NCBI RefSeq assembly: GCF_947497275.1
Contig: NZ_CANMFS010000003.1
Location: 186,001 to 250,000 of the forward strand
Reading direction: 5' to 3'
DNA: 64,000 bases
From: an uncultured Sulfitobacter sp.
Lineage (GTDB): Bacteria > Pseudomonadota > Alphaproteobacteria > Rhodobacterales > Rhodobacteraceae
In this document: in pieces, positions 55,827 through 64,000 of the stretch
How the letters are laid out: every line of letters begins with the position of its first letter
Position numbering within the stretch: the first letter of the stretch is position 1
Notes under the pieces: model-generated
What the model saw: the letters and a program-made list of their open reading frames with translations, nothing else
Databases searched by the model: none
Told to the model about the DNA's origin: nothing
Position numbers and translations under genes: made by a program

Positions 55827-57359
55827 CTACAGCGGAATGTTGTCGTGCTTTTTCCAGGGCATGCTGGCCTTTTTGTTGCGCAGCGACGCAAAGGCGCGCG
55901 CCACTCTCTTGCGCGTCGAATGCGGCTGGATCACCTCGTCGATGAACCCGCGTTCGGCGGCAACAAAGGGGTTGGCAAAGCGTTCTTCATAGTCCGCTGC
56001 GTGCTTTGCAATCTTGTCTGGATCTTTCAGGTCGGCGCGGTGGATGATCTCGGTCGCGCCCTTGGCCCCCATCACGGCAATCTCCGCCGTCGGCCACGCA
56101 TAATTAAAATCCGAGCGCAGATGTTTGGACGCCATCACGTCGTATGCCCCGCCGTATGCCTTGCGGGTGATAACTGTCACCATCGGCACTGTCGCTTGGC
56201 CGTAAGCAAACAACAGCTTTGCCCCGTGTTTGATCACACCGCCAAATTCCTGCCCCGTGCCTGGCAGGAATCCCGGGACGTCAACCAGGGTAAGGATCGG
56301 GATCTCGAATGCATCACAAAACCGCACGAACCGCGCCGCCTTGCGCGCGCTGTCGATGTCGAGACACCCGGCCAACACCATCGGCTGGTTTGCCACGACA
56401 CCAACGGTGCGGCCTTCCAAGCGGATGAAACCGGTGATGATATTCTTGGCGAACTCTTCCTGTATCTCGTAGAAATCCCCCTCGTCCGCCAGCTTGAGGA
56501 TAAGCTCTTTCATATCGTAGGGAGAGTTTGCGTTTTCCGGGATCAACGTGTCGAGCGACGCTTCTATCCGGTCGGGAGAATCAAAGAACGGGCGCACCGG
56601 CGGCTTCTCACGGTTGTTCGCCGGCAGGAAATCTACAAGACGGCGGACTTCGGCCATTGCCTCCACATCGTTGTCGAACGCGCCGTCCGCAACGGAGGAT
56701 TTGCGCGTGTGCGTCACGGCACCGCCAAGCTCTTCGGCAGTGACCTGTTCGTTGGTGACGGTTTTCACCACGTCGGGGCCGGTCACGAACATGTACGAGC
56801 TGTCTTTGACCATGAAGATAAAATCGGTCATCGCGGGCGAATAGACGGCACCGCCGGCGCAGGGGCCCATGATGACGCTGATTTGCGGAATTACACCGGA
56901 AGCTTCGATATTACGCTGGAACACTTCGGCGTAGCCCGCGAGGCTGGCCACGCCTTCCTGAATACGCGCCCCACCCGAATCGTTGATGCCGATGACAGGC
57001 GCGCCGTTCTGGATCGCCATATCCTGGATCTTGCAGATCTTCTGGGCGTGGGTTTCCGAAAGCGAGCCGCCGAAAACGGTGAAATCTTGCGAAAACAGAT
57101 AGACGAGACGCCCATTGATCGTACCCCATCCCGTGACCACGCCATCGCCTGCGGGCTTTTGCTGCTCCATCCCGAAGTCGGTGCAGCGGTGAGTAACGAA
57201 CATGTCGAATTCCTCGAACGACCCCTCGTCGAGCAACAGGTCGATGCGTTCGCGGGCGGTCAGCTTGCCGCGCGCGTGTTGGGCCTCGATACGTTTCTGG
57301 CCACCGCCAAGGCGCGCTTCGGCGCGGCGGTCTTCGAGTTGTTGCAGGATGTCTTTCAT
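55827..57359 (-). CDS. pccB: Propionyl-CoA carboxylase beta subunit
   Basis: A 510-residue carboxyltransferase subunit with two crotonase-like halves. '[20 protein letters not shown]', '[20 protein letters not shown]', '[20 protein letters not shown]' and '[18 protein letters not shown]' are family blocks, with the glycine-rich oxyanion segments intact. It ends '[16 protein letters not shown]', the usual PccB C-terminus. The ATG at 57359 follows gggagg. The upstream region carries two GCAAATNTGCAAA boxes and is shared with divergent pccR. Confidence 0.97.
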   Translation of the reverse strand: MKDILQQLEDRRAEARLGGGQKRIEAQHARGKLTARERIDLLLDEGSFEEFDMFVTHRCTDFGMEQQKPAGDGVVTGWGTINGRLVYLFSQDFTVFGGSLSETHAQKICKIQDMAIQNGAPVIGINDSGGARIQEGVASLAGYAEVFQRNIEASGVIPQISVIMGPCAGGAVYSPAMTDFIFMVKDSSYMFVTGPDVVKTVTNEQVTAEELGGAVTHTRKSSVADGAFDNDVEAMAEVRRLVDFLPANNREKPPVRPFFDSPDRIEASLDTLIPENANSPYDMKELILKLADEGDFYEIQEEFAKNIITGFIRLEGRTVGVVANQPMVLAGCLDIDSARKAARFVRFCDAFEIPILTLVDVPGFLPGTGQEFGGVIKHGAKLLFAYGQATVPMVTVITRKAYGGAYDVMASKHLRSDFNYAWPTAEIAVMGAKGATEIIHRADLKDPDKIAKHAADYEERFANPFVAAERGFIDEVIQPHSTRKRVARAFASLRNKKASMPWKKHDNIPL

Positions 57360-57431
57360 GGCGGGGCTCCTCCCATCGAAGTGTTGCGCGCATGTGTAGC
57401 TGACCCGTGTTCCAACACAAAGGGGCAATCG

Positions 57432-57444
57432 GCAAATTTGCAAA
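57432..57444. promoter_or_regulatory. PccR-type operator box 1 (pccB upstream)
   Basis: GCAAATTTGCAAA, containing the palindrome GCAAATTTGC and the octamer TTTGCAAA, 73 nt upstream of the pccB start. PccR/ScfR regulators of Rhodobacter bind TTTGCAAA-type repeats. Assignment is by similarity and by repetition in this interval. Confidence 0.65.
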
Positions 57445-57471
57445 TTGTATTCAGAGCGATGCCTGCTAATC

Positions 57472-57484
57472 GCAAATGTGCAAA
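57472..57484. promoter_or_regulatory. PccR-type operator box 2 (pccB upstream)
   Basis: GCAAATGTGCAAA, differing from box 1 at a single position, 40 nt away from it centre to centre. Confidence 0.6.
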
Positions 57485-57810
57485 TACTCTGGTCACGCGG
57501 TGCGAAAAGCACGTTAAAACCGCAGCCGTCCTAGCAGTCCTGTACATACGCAATCAGCACACGAGACCTGCATCGTTTTAGCCTTGGCGACCGAACCTCC
57601 CGGTCACGCGCATCGAGCCTCGTTCTGCCCAACGTTTTTACGGCTCACCGACCAAGATGACAAACATACTGTTGCCAACCCTGCCCGGCATGCCTGAACA
57701 CCTCGGCCCGGATTACAGCGTCATACTCCCGCTCGTCAGGTACATCCAATCCACCTTGGTCAAGCTGTTCCGGACACCCCGCCTGTCCCGGACGCTCTTG
57801 CACCCCAAGC

Positions 57811-57848
57811 TTTGCAAAGCTACCTTGGGCTGCGTGCAAATATGCAAA
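57811..57848. promoter_or_regulatory. PccR-type boxes just upstream of pccR
   Basis: The octamer TTTGCAAA at 57811-57818 and GCAAATATGCAAA at 57836-57848 lie immediately before the pccR start (57858), overlapping its ribosome-binding region. Their position suggests autorepression. Confidence 0.6.
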
Positions 57849-57857
57849 GGGCGCGGG

Positions 57858-59258
57858 ATGGCCATTCAGAAACTCTATGCAGGGGCAAAGCTGCGTGAAG
57901 TACGCACGCGGATCGGCTTGACGCAAAAGGACTTTGCAGCGCGGTTGGGTGTTTCGTTACCCTACCTGAACCAGATGGAAAACAACAACCGGCCCGTGTC
58001 GACGACGGTCGTGTTGGCGCTGGCGTCCGAATTCAGTCTGGATGTCACCGAATTGGGGGCCGGCGACAGCGAGCGTCTGGTCAGCGACATGCGCGAGGCC
58101 CTCGCCGATCCGGTGTTTGCCGGCAATATGCCCCCGGTTGCGGACCTGCGCCTTACCGCATCCAACGCCCCCGGCCTCGCGCGCGCCTTCATCGCGCTGC
58201 ACCAGGGCTACCGCCAAGCGCACGAACGCCTCGCCTCGTTGGACGAGGCCCTGGGGCGCGAAGATTCGCGCGCTACTCCCAGCCCCTGGGAGGAGGTGCG
58301 CGATTTCTTTCACTATTGCGACAACTACATCGATCCGGTCGACCGCGCGGCCGAGCATTTTGCAGCACGCGCCGCCTCACCCGCCGACCTGCGCACGACA
58401 GCGATCGCGGACCTGAGAGAGGCGAAAATTCAGGTGACGTTCAGTGACATGGACGCGCTGCGTCTGCTGGATACCGCCACCGGGGTGCTGCATATTTCGA
58501 CACGTCAGTCACCGGAAACACAGACGTTCCAGATCCTTTTGCAGGTCGCCCTTACCCGGCAGAACGGCCTGCTCGAAGCCTCACTGGATCTGGCCCGTTT
58601 CAACTCTACCGCTGCCCGCGACATTGCCAAGATCGGCTTGGCGAACTACTTCGCCGGTGCGGCATTACTGCCCTATGCCGTATTTCAGCGCGAGGCAGCC
58701 GCCTGTCGGCATGATCTTGAAATCCTGGCACAGCAATTCGGTGCTTCTCTCGAGCAGGTTGCCCATCGACTATCCACGCTGCAGCGACCCGGGGCAAAGG
58801 GTTTGCCGTTTTTCTTCGTGCGCGTTGATCAGGCGGGTACGATCACCAAAAGGCACTCCGCCACGCGGCTGCAATTCGCACGGTTTGGCGGGGCCTGTCC
58901 GCTTTGGAATGTGCACCGCGCGTTTGAGACGCCGGGCCGCTTTTTGCGACAGCTGGTCGAGACGCCAGACGGCGTACGCTATATCTCGATCGCCCGCGAT
59001 ATTTCGAAATCTGCGGGCCGGTTCGGTGCGCCGATGCGCCGTTTCGCGATAGGTCTCGGCTGTGAAATTCGTCATGCGTCGCAACTTGTGTATGCTGATG
59101 GATTGGATACGTCCCACGACAATGCGTTCGAACCGATCGGGATCTCCTGCCGGATCTGTGCCCGCAAGGACTGTCATCAACGCTCGGTGCCGCCGCTGGA
59201 ACGCCACCTTGTCGTCGATCCACATCGGCGCGACATCCTGCCATACCGCGTCGACTAG
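57858..59258 (+). CDS. pccR: PccR-like short-chain acyl-CoA-responsive transcriptional regulator
   Basis: A 466-residue regulator of the ScfR group (RamB/PrpC-like). An XRE-type helix-turn-helix (about 8-65: 'LYAGAKLREVRTRIGLTQKD', 'LGVSLPYLNQMENNNRPVST') is followed by an ImmA/IrrE-like region and a C-terminal domain with cysteines in 'GISCRICARKDCHQRSVPPL'. In Rhodobacter sphaeroides PccR activates pccB when propionyl-CoA is available. The ATG at 57858 matches the family N-terminus 'MAIQKLYAGAKLRE'; the longer open frame would run through the operator boxes and is rejected. Divergent from pccB and convergent with the nuclease gene. Confidence 0.92.
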   Translation: MAIQKLYAGAKLREVRTRIGLTQKDFAARLGVSLPYLNQMENNNRPVSTTVVLALASEFSLDVTELGAGDSERLVSDMREALADPVFAGNMPPVADLRLTASNAPGLARAFIALHQGYRQAHERLASLDEALGREDSRATPSPWEEVRDFFHYCDNYIDPVDRAAEHFAARAASPADLRTTAIADLREAKIQVTFSDMDALRLLDTATGVLHISTRQSPETQTFQILLQVALTRQNGLLEASLDLARFNSTAARDIAKIGLANYFAGAALLPYAVFQREAAACRHDLEILAQQFGASLEQVAHRLSTLQRPGAKGLPFFFVRVDQAGTITKRHSATRLQFARFGGACPLWNVHRAFETPGRFLRQLVETPDGVRYISIARDISKSAGRFGAPMRRFAIGLGCEIRHASQLVYADGLDTSHDNAFEPIGISCRICARKDCHQRSVPPLERHLVVDPHRRDILPYRVD

Positions 59259-59974
59259 CGCCGGGCGGCGCGCCAGCCTTCCGACTCGGCCGCTGCCGCA
59301 GAGCAGAACCAACGTTCGCCCTTGCGCGCCGAAATGCGGGTGCGGTCGTAGAATGTCTGTCCCGGCATGTGGTAGATGCGCGTCCCGTCCGCACTGATGT
59401 TCCCTTTGATCACACAGTTGCCATCCGGTGGTGTGGCTTCACGACGACCGCGCGCCCGGAACGCGGCAGGGTTCTGGACCTGCACCGCATGCAGGCCCCG
59501 ACGGGCCGTCGACGCCCTGCCTTCGATGGCGACATAATCGACACCGTATTTGACATAGGCAAAAGCGAAACCTTCCCGCAAGAGCCATGCACCGATGTCG
59601 CGCCCCAAGGCACGGCACTGCGCGACGGTCCGCCCGTAGCGGTCTGTATCGAGAATATCGCACGCGGCAGTTTCTCCGTCGTAGCGGTCGGCGACCACCT
59701 TGCTGATCCAGCCGCCGCAGGCCCACTGCTTGCCGCGATCCGTCGTGCACAACTGGTCGGTCTCCGGCGCATCGATGGCGTGCAGGCGCACACGAGCCTG
59801 TCCGACATCAAGCGTATCCCCGTCGACAAAACGAATCGTGCCGACCAGATCGGGCGGTGGTGCGACGGCTAAGACGCTGTAAGCAATGGAGACAAGCACA
59901 AGCACGCAAACCGACAACAGCGCAAATCTGTGGCGCGGTTGTCGGATATTTGAATGAGCGTGCACCTGTACCAC
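59255..59974 (-). CDS. Secreted thermonuclease-like (SNase-fold) protein
   Basis: A 239-residue protein with an N-terminal hydrophobic signal ('FALLSVCVLVLVSIAYSVLA') and an SNase domain with 'GTIRFVDGDTLDVGQARVRL', 'AIDAPETDQLC' and 'DTDRYGRTVAQCRALGRDIG', which carry the calcium and catalytic Asp/Arg/Glu positions. Cysteine pairs fit a periplasmic location. A C-terminal extension (about 175-239) ends in an 'RIYHMPGQTFYDRTRIS' excalibur-like block often attached to such nucleases. Confidence 0.88.
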   Translation of the reverse strand: MVQVHAHSNIRQPRHRFALLSVCVLVLVSIAYSVLAVAPPPDLVGTIRFVDGDTLDVGQARVRLHAIDAPETDQLCTTDRGKQWACGGWISKVVADRYDGETAACDILDTDRYGRTVAQCRALGRDIGAWLLREGFAFAYVKYGVDYVAIEGRASTARRGLHAVQVQNPAAFRARGRREATPPDGNCVIKGNISADGTRIYHMPGQTFYDRTRISARKGERWFCSAAAAESEGWRAARR

Positions 59975-60058
59975 CGTTCACGGATGGCGCGTATGCTCCC
60001 GAGAATCCAGACTTGATCCACAGAAAGGTTAACAAATCGTTAATTAGTTAACCCCACT

Positions 60059-61717
60059 CTACCGCTGTTCTGTTTCCCATTCGGGATGTACCCATGGCGT
60101 ATCGTTTGCAGCTGCCAAAGGCGTCTTTTCCAGCAGGTGATCCGCCATCTTTTCGCCAACCATGATCGAGGGCGCGTTGAGGTTGCCATTGGTGATCCGT
60201 GGAAAAACCGAACTGTCGGCCACCCGCAGCCCCGCTACGCCGATCACCCTGCCCTGCGGATCGACGACCGCGCCCGGATCGTCTGCACGGCCCATCCTGC
60301 ATGTGCCGCAGGGATGATAGGCGCTCTCGGCGTGTTCGCGCACAAAATCGTCGATCTGCGCGTCGCTCTGGACATCCGCGCCGGGCTGAATCTCGTGTTT
60401 GACGTAATCCTTGAAAGCGTCCTGCGCAAATATCTCGCGCGTCAGCCGCACACACCGGCGCCATTCCTGCCAGTCCTCTTCATGCGACATGTAGTTAAAG
60501 TGAATTTTCGGATCATCGGCCGGATCGCCCGAGCGCAGCGAGACACGGCCCCGCGATTTCGATCGCATCGGCCCGACATGGGCCTGAAACCCGTGCCCCT
60601 CCGCCGCCGCCTGCCCATCGTAGCGCACCGCGATCGGCAAGAAATGATACTGGATGTCGGGATAGGGCACACCGGCTCTGGAGCGGATGAAGGCAGCGCT
60701 TTCGAATTGGTTCGACGCGCCCATGCCACGCTTGAAGAAGAGCCACTGCGCTCCGATAGCGGCCTTTGAGAAGAGATTCCAGTGTCTGTAAAGTGTGATC
60801 GGCTGGCTGGAAGCCATTTGCATGTAGACCTCCAGATGGTCCTGAAGATTGCCGCCGACGCCGGGACGGTCGGCCCGCACCTCGATCCCGTGTTCCTTGA
60901 GATGCGCGGCAGGTCCGATGCCCGACAGCATCAAGAGTTTTGGCGAATTGATCGACGAGGCGGCGAGGATGACCTCGCGACGCGCGCGGATCACTTCCGT
61001 TTTGCTCCCGCGTCTGACCTCCACGCCTACGGCGCGCCCCTCATCAAACACCACCCGCTGCGCCAGCGCCTGTGTGAGGGTCACGTTGTCGCGCATCAAC
61101 GCGGGCCGCAGATAGGCGTTCGCAGCGGACCAGCGCCGCCCGTTATGGACAGTCTGCTCCATCGGGCCAAAGCCTTCCTGCTTGTGGCCGTTGTAGTCAT
61201 CCGTCGTCTCATAGCCGGCCTGCTTGCCCGCTTCGACGAAAGCGCGGAAAAGCGGGTTCTGTCGCGGGCCACGGCTGACGTGCAGCGGACCATCACTGCC
61301 GCGCCAATAGCTTTCACCGCCGTGACCCCCGTCGTGCCAGTTCTCCATCCTGCGGAAGTACGGCAGCACGTCGGCATAGCTCCAACCCTCAGCACCACTG
61401 TCGCGCCAGTGGTCAAAATCCATCGCGTGGCCGCGCACGTATACCATCCCATTGATCGACGACGATCCACCGATCACCTTGCCGCGTGGACAGACCAGTT
61501 TGCGCCCGCCAAGGTGCGGTTCCGGTTCGGATTTGTAGCCCCAGTCGTAGCGCCGCATGTTCATCGGGTAACTCAGCGCCGCGGGCATCTGGATGAACGG
61601 ACCCACGTCGCTGCCGCCGTGTTCGATGACCAGGACAGATTTGCCCGCCTCGCCGAGACGATACGCCATCGCGCATCCGGCGCTGCCCGCGCCCACGATT
61701 ACAAAATCTGCTTCCAT
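60059..61717 (-). CDS. betA: Choline dehydrogenase
   Basis: A 552-residue GMC-family flavoprotein oxidising choline to betaine aldehyde. The FAD-binding '[20 protein letters not shown]' is at the N-terminus, GMC signatures '[18 protein letters not shown]' and '[20 protein letters not shown]' follow, and the catalytic His region is '[13 protein letters not shown]' with '[20 protein letters not shown]'. The start at 61717 overlaps the stop of the small membrane gene upstream (ATGA); the longer frame is rejected. It works with BetB in glycine betaine synthesis. Confidence 0.96.
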   Translation of the reverse strand: MEADFVIVGAGSAGCAMAYRLGEAGKSVLVIEHGGSDVGPFIQMPAALSYPMNMRRYDWGYKSEPEPHLGGRKLVCPRGKVIGGSSSINGMVYVRGHAMDFDHWRDSGAEGWSYADVLPYFRRMENWHDGGHGGESYWRGSDGPLHVSRGPRQNPLFRAFVEAGKQAGYETTDDYNGHKQEGFGPMEQTVHNGRRWSAANAYLRPALMRDNVTLTQALAQRVVFDEGRAVGVEVRRGSKTEVIRARREVILAASSINSPKLLMLSGIGPAAHLKEHGIEVRADRPGVGGNLQDHLEVYMQMASSQPITLYRHWNLFSKAAIGAQWLFFKRGMGASNQFESAAFIRSRAGVPYPDIQYHFLPIAVRYDGQAAAEGHGFQAHVGPMRSKSRGRVSLRSGDPADDPKIHFNYMSHEEDWQEWRRCVRLTREIFAQDAFKDYVKHEIQPGADVQSDAQIDDFVREHAESAYHPCGTCRMGRADDPGAVVDPQGRVIGVAGLRVADSSVFPRITNGNLNAPSIMVGEKMADHLLEKTPLAAANDTPWVHPEWETEQR

Positions 61718-61968
61718 CAGTTCGCGCCCAGATAGCCGCCCAACAGCGAGATAAAGGCCCCGAGATGGACGACCATGATCGCACGATCCTTCCACATGAC
61801 CCCTACCGCGAACCACAGTGCGATTCCGGCAAAGAAGGCAAAGACATTCCAGGGCTGCCAGCCGAGGCCGGTCAGACCGTAGCCGACCAATTGCACGGCC
61901 GTCGCCACCCATTTGAGGATATCGACATGGGACAGGCGCGGTTGCGGCTTGAGTGGCATATCAGTCAT
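61717..61968 (-). CDS. DUF6552-like small membrane protein between betB and betA
   Basis: An 83-residue protein with two or three hydrophobic helices ('[20 protein letters not shown]', '[20 protein letters not shown]', '[16 protein letters not shown]'). It overlaps betB upstream by one base and betA downstream, so it is translated as part of the bet operon. Similar small proteins occur in this position in other Rhodobacterales. A role in choline oxidation, for example coupling BetA to the quinone pool, is inference. Confidence 0.8.
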   Translation of the reverse strand: MTDMPLKPQPRLSHVDILKWVATAVQLVGYGLTGLGWQPWNVFAFFAGIALWFAVGVMWKDRAIMVVHLGAFISLLGGYLGAN

Positions 61969-63419
61969 CAGAAAGGTGCCTCCAGATCGCCCATGCGTAC
62001 GTAGACGGATTTGAGCTGGCTATAATGCTCGATCGCGGCTTTTGAATTTTCGCGGCCCACGCCGGATGCCTTCACGCCGCCAAAGGGTGCTTCGACAGGC
62101 GCGTCGTTGTAGGTATTGATATAACAGGTGCCCGCCTCGAACCCGGCGGCGATCCGGTGCGCACGCGTGAGATTATTGGTAAAGACACCGGCGGCCAACC
62201 CGAATTCGGTCGCATTGGCGCGGGCAAGCACCTCGGTCTCGTCCTCGAAATCCAGTACCGCCATGACGGGGCCAAAAATCTCTTCGCGGGCGATCACCAT
62301 GTCGTCGGTCACGTCGGCAAAGACACAGGGCTGCATATAGAAACCAGGACGATCAATCGCCTTGCCGCCATAGGCCAGACGCGCGCCCTCCGCCTCGCCC
62401 TTGGCGATGTAATCAAGCGCGATCTTCATCTGATGCTCTGACACCATCGGGCCGAAATTAGTCGTGGGGTCCATCGGATCGCCGATTACGGCCGCGTCCA
62501 GCCGCGCGGCCAGGCGGTTGAGGAATTGTTCCTTGATGTCTTTATGAACGAACACGCGGGTGCCGTTTGAGCAGACCTGGCCGGAGCTGTAGAAATTGCC
62601 CAGGATCGCACCAGAGACTGCGTTTTCGATATTGGCGTCTTCGAACACGATCATCGGGGATTTGCCGCCCAACTCCATCGTCACATGCTTCATCCCTTCG
62701 GCGGCGGCGGCATAGACCTTGCGCCCCGTCGGCACCGATCCGGTGAGCGAAACCTTGTCCACGCGGGCATCGGTGACGAGCGCGGCCCCCACCTCGCCCA
62801 TGCCCTGTACAACATTGTACAGGCCCGCCGGAAGCCCTGCCTCGTGCAGGATCTCGGCGACTTTCAGAGCACTCAGCGGCGTTGTCTCGGACGGCTTGAA
62901 GACCACTGCATTGCCGCACGCCAGGGCCGGCGCGCCTTTCCAGCAGGCGATCTGCGTCGGATAATTCCATGCGCCGATCCCCACGCACACGCCCAAAGGC
63001 TCGCGGCGGGTATAGACCCAATCCTCGCCAAGCTGGATATGCTCCCCGGTCAGGGTCGCTGCCATACCGCCGAAGTATTCCAGCGCATCGGCACCGCTCG
63101 TCGCGTCGGCGACGGAGGTTTCCTGATAGGGTTTGCCGGTGTCGTAGGTTTCCAGCACCGACAGATCGTGGTTGCGGTCGCGCATGATATCGGCGGCGCG
63201 GCGCAGGATGCGACCGCGCTCGGTCCCGCTCATCGCGGCCCATGCGCCTTGTGCCCGGCGCGCGGCGTCAAGGGCGCGGTCCACGATAGCGGGCGTTGCG
63301 GCGTACACGGTCGCGATCTTTTCGCCGGTGGCGGGATAGATCACGTCGATCGGCGTACCGCTGTCGTCCTCGACATAGGCGCCGTCGATAAAGTGACTGG
63401 CTTTGGGTTGGGTTTGCAT
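61968..63419 (-). CDS. betB: Betaine aldehyde dehydrogenase
   Basis: A 483-residue NAD(P)-dependent aldehyde dehydrogenase giving glycine betaine. '[20 protein letters not shown]', '[20 protein letters not shown]' (catalytic Glu), '[19 protein letters not shown]' (catalytic Cys) and '[20 protein letters not shown]' are present, with the BetB-type C-terminus '[13 protein letters not shown]'-like '[15 protein letters not shown]'. It lies downstream of the BCCT transporter gene with a gap of about 66 nt, forming transporter-betB-DUF6552-betA. Confidence 0.96.
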   Translation of the reverse strand: MQTQPKASHFIDGAYVEDDSGTPIDVIYPATGEKIATVYAATPAIVDRALDAARRAQGAWAAMSGTERGRILRRAADIMRDRNHDLSVLETYDTGKPYQETSVADATSGADALEYFGGMAATLTGEHIQLGEDWVYTRREPLGVCVGIGAWNYPTQIACWKGAPALACGNAVVFKPSETTPLSALKVAEILHEAGLPAGLYNVVQGMGEVGAALVTDARVDKVSLTGSVPTGRKVYAAAAEGMKHVTMELGGKSPMIVFEDANIENAVSGAILGNFYSSGQVCSNGTRVFVHKDIKEQFLNRLAARLDAAVIGDPMDPTTNFGPMVSEHQMKIALDYIAKGEAEGARLAYGGKAIDRPGFYMQPCVFADVTDDMVIAREEIFGPVMAVLDFEDETEVLARANATEFGLAAGVFTNNLTRAHRIAAGFEAGTCYINTYNDAPVEAPFGGVKASGVGRENSKAAIEHYSQLKSVYVRMGDLEAPF

Positions 63420-63485
63420 AAAACCTCTTTATTCAGACTATGGCCCCGCCCACGATGCGGACGGGACCTTGGTTTCGGGGTTGGA

Positions 63486-64000
63486 TCAGTTGAGCGGTGC
63501 CGCTTGGCCATCCAGTTTCTTAAGCGAGTGATTGCGCCCGAAGAACATGTAGGCCAGTGCCAGCAGGTAGATTCCGATAACGACGGTACCGACCCATTGG
63601 ATCTGCAACCATTGGCTTTGGAACAGCAGCGTCAGGATGAACAGACCGATAGCATTGGCAAAGACGTACTGCACCGTTCCGAACCGCTCGGCCGTCAGGT
63701 TCAGGTTGTCGGTATAAAGGCGGATCAGGCTGTCGAAGCTGTTGATCACAAAGACGATGCCGACGATGGTCATGGCCCAGTTGGGCAAGCCCGCCGTACC
63801 GATCCCGTTCAGGTGGTAGTAGTAGAGAACCGTGAACCACAGTCCCAGCGGGATGGACGGGAAGATCAACAGCGACGCAAGGAGCTGCCATGTCTTCAGA
63901 CCGCTGACGAAACGGCTGACGAACTGGCCGATCATGATCGACCATGCGAACCACCAGAACAGATAGAACTCGTGATACTCGGTCAACGGCACCACGAACT
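63486..64000 (-). CDS. BCCT-family betaine/choline transporter, C-terminal part (truncated by window edge)
   Basis: The frame runs off the right edge, leaving about 171 residues of the C-terminal part. 'LTEYHEFYLFWWFAWSIMIG' followed by 'QFVSRFVSG' is the BCCT-specific block near TM8-TM9, and four further hydrophobic helices follow ('PSIPLGLWFTVLYYY', 'WAMTIVGIVFVINSFDSLIR', 'FANAIGLFILTLLFQSQWL', 'WVGTVVIGIYLLALAYMFFG'). Being upstream of betB and betA, choline is the likely substrate. Confidence 0.9.
   Translation of the reverse strand, partial: FVVPLTEYHEFYLFWWFAWSIMIGQFVSRFVSGLKTWQLLASLLIFPSIPLGLWFTVLYYYHLNGIGTAGLPNWAMTIVGIVFVINSFDSLIRLYTDNLNLTAERFGTVQYVFANAIGLFILTLLFQSQWLQIQWVGTVVIGIYLLALAYMFFGRNHSLKKLDGQAAPLN

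Noticed and set aside
57657..57857. N-terminal extension of pccR
   Set aside because: It covers the GCAAATATGCAAA operator region and is absent from the family N-terminus 'MAIQKLYAGAKLRE'.
61718..61912. N-terminal extension of betA
   Set aside because: It runs through the small membrane gene in another frame; the FAD-binding motif begins directly after the ATG at 61717, which is coupled to the upstream stop.

Overview
The window is GC-rich, densely packed chromosomal DNA from an alphaproteobacterium, most likely a marine Rhodobacteraceae of the Roseobacter group. Pointers are a DddL-type DMSP lyase, a betB-betA-BCCT choline/betaine cluster, a PccR-type regulator beside propionyl-CoA carboxylase, ThyX instead of ThyA, a short (450-residue) prolyl-tRNA synthetase, HdaA, SdhE, LolCD and many small families typical of Rhodobacterales. 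No rRNA, tRNA, CRISPR array or prophage module was found.

Layout. 1-7.4 kb: end of an MFS transporter, thrS, a four-gene bufferin operon (MNIO-modified copper-buffering peptide), an ArsC-like protein, a cold-shock protein and an AT-rich SieB-like membrane gene. 7.4-13.1 kb: thyX, a lipoprotein plus Slam-type outer-membrane translocon pair, gloA and two tandem DUF1194 von Willebrand proteins. 13.1-16.7 kb: a graveyard of insertion sequences, including an IS3-family element nested in an IS1595-family transposase with a 4-bp target duplication, then a frameshifted class II aldolase gene. 16.7-25 kb: MarR and XRE regulators, sdhE, aspartate aminotransferase, a MATE pump, two alpha/beta hydrolases and a frameshifted dddL. 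25-34 kb: parE with a coupled AT-rich HEPN gene, a cytochrome c, a HExxH lipoprotein, lolCD and a PQQ-type sugar dehydrogenase. 34-46.3 kb: proS, pepT, a Tat-exported dioxygenase-fold protein with a haem membrane protein, an AI-2E-type permease, hdaA, ppk1, ppx and an EEP-family hydrolase. 46.3-59.3 kb: the methylmalonyl-CoA pathway (mutase, pccA, pccB) with its regulator PccR and repeated GCAAATNTGCAAA boxes. 59.3-64 kb: a thermonuclease-like protein and the betA/betB/BCCT choline cluster.

How the genes work together. Three roseobacter themes recur: handling of methylated osmolytes (choline to glycine betaine; DMSP cleavage, here apparently broken), oxidation of propionyl-CoA through methylmalonyl-CoA under PccR control, and envelope biogenesis and metal handling (bufferin, Slam, Lol). 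Accessory or decaying DNA concentrates at 6.8-7.4, 13.1-16.7, 21.2-22.2, 27.1-27.9 and 29.7-30.0 kb. Two genes (class II aldolase, dddL) each carry one apparent extra G in a G-run, so either the strain is losing these functions or the assembly has homopolymer errors.
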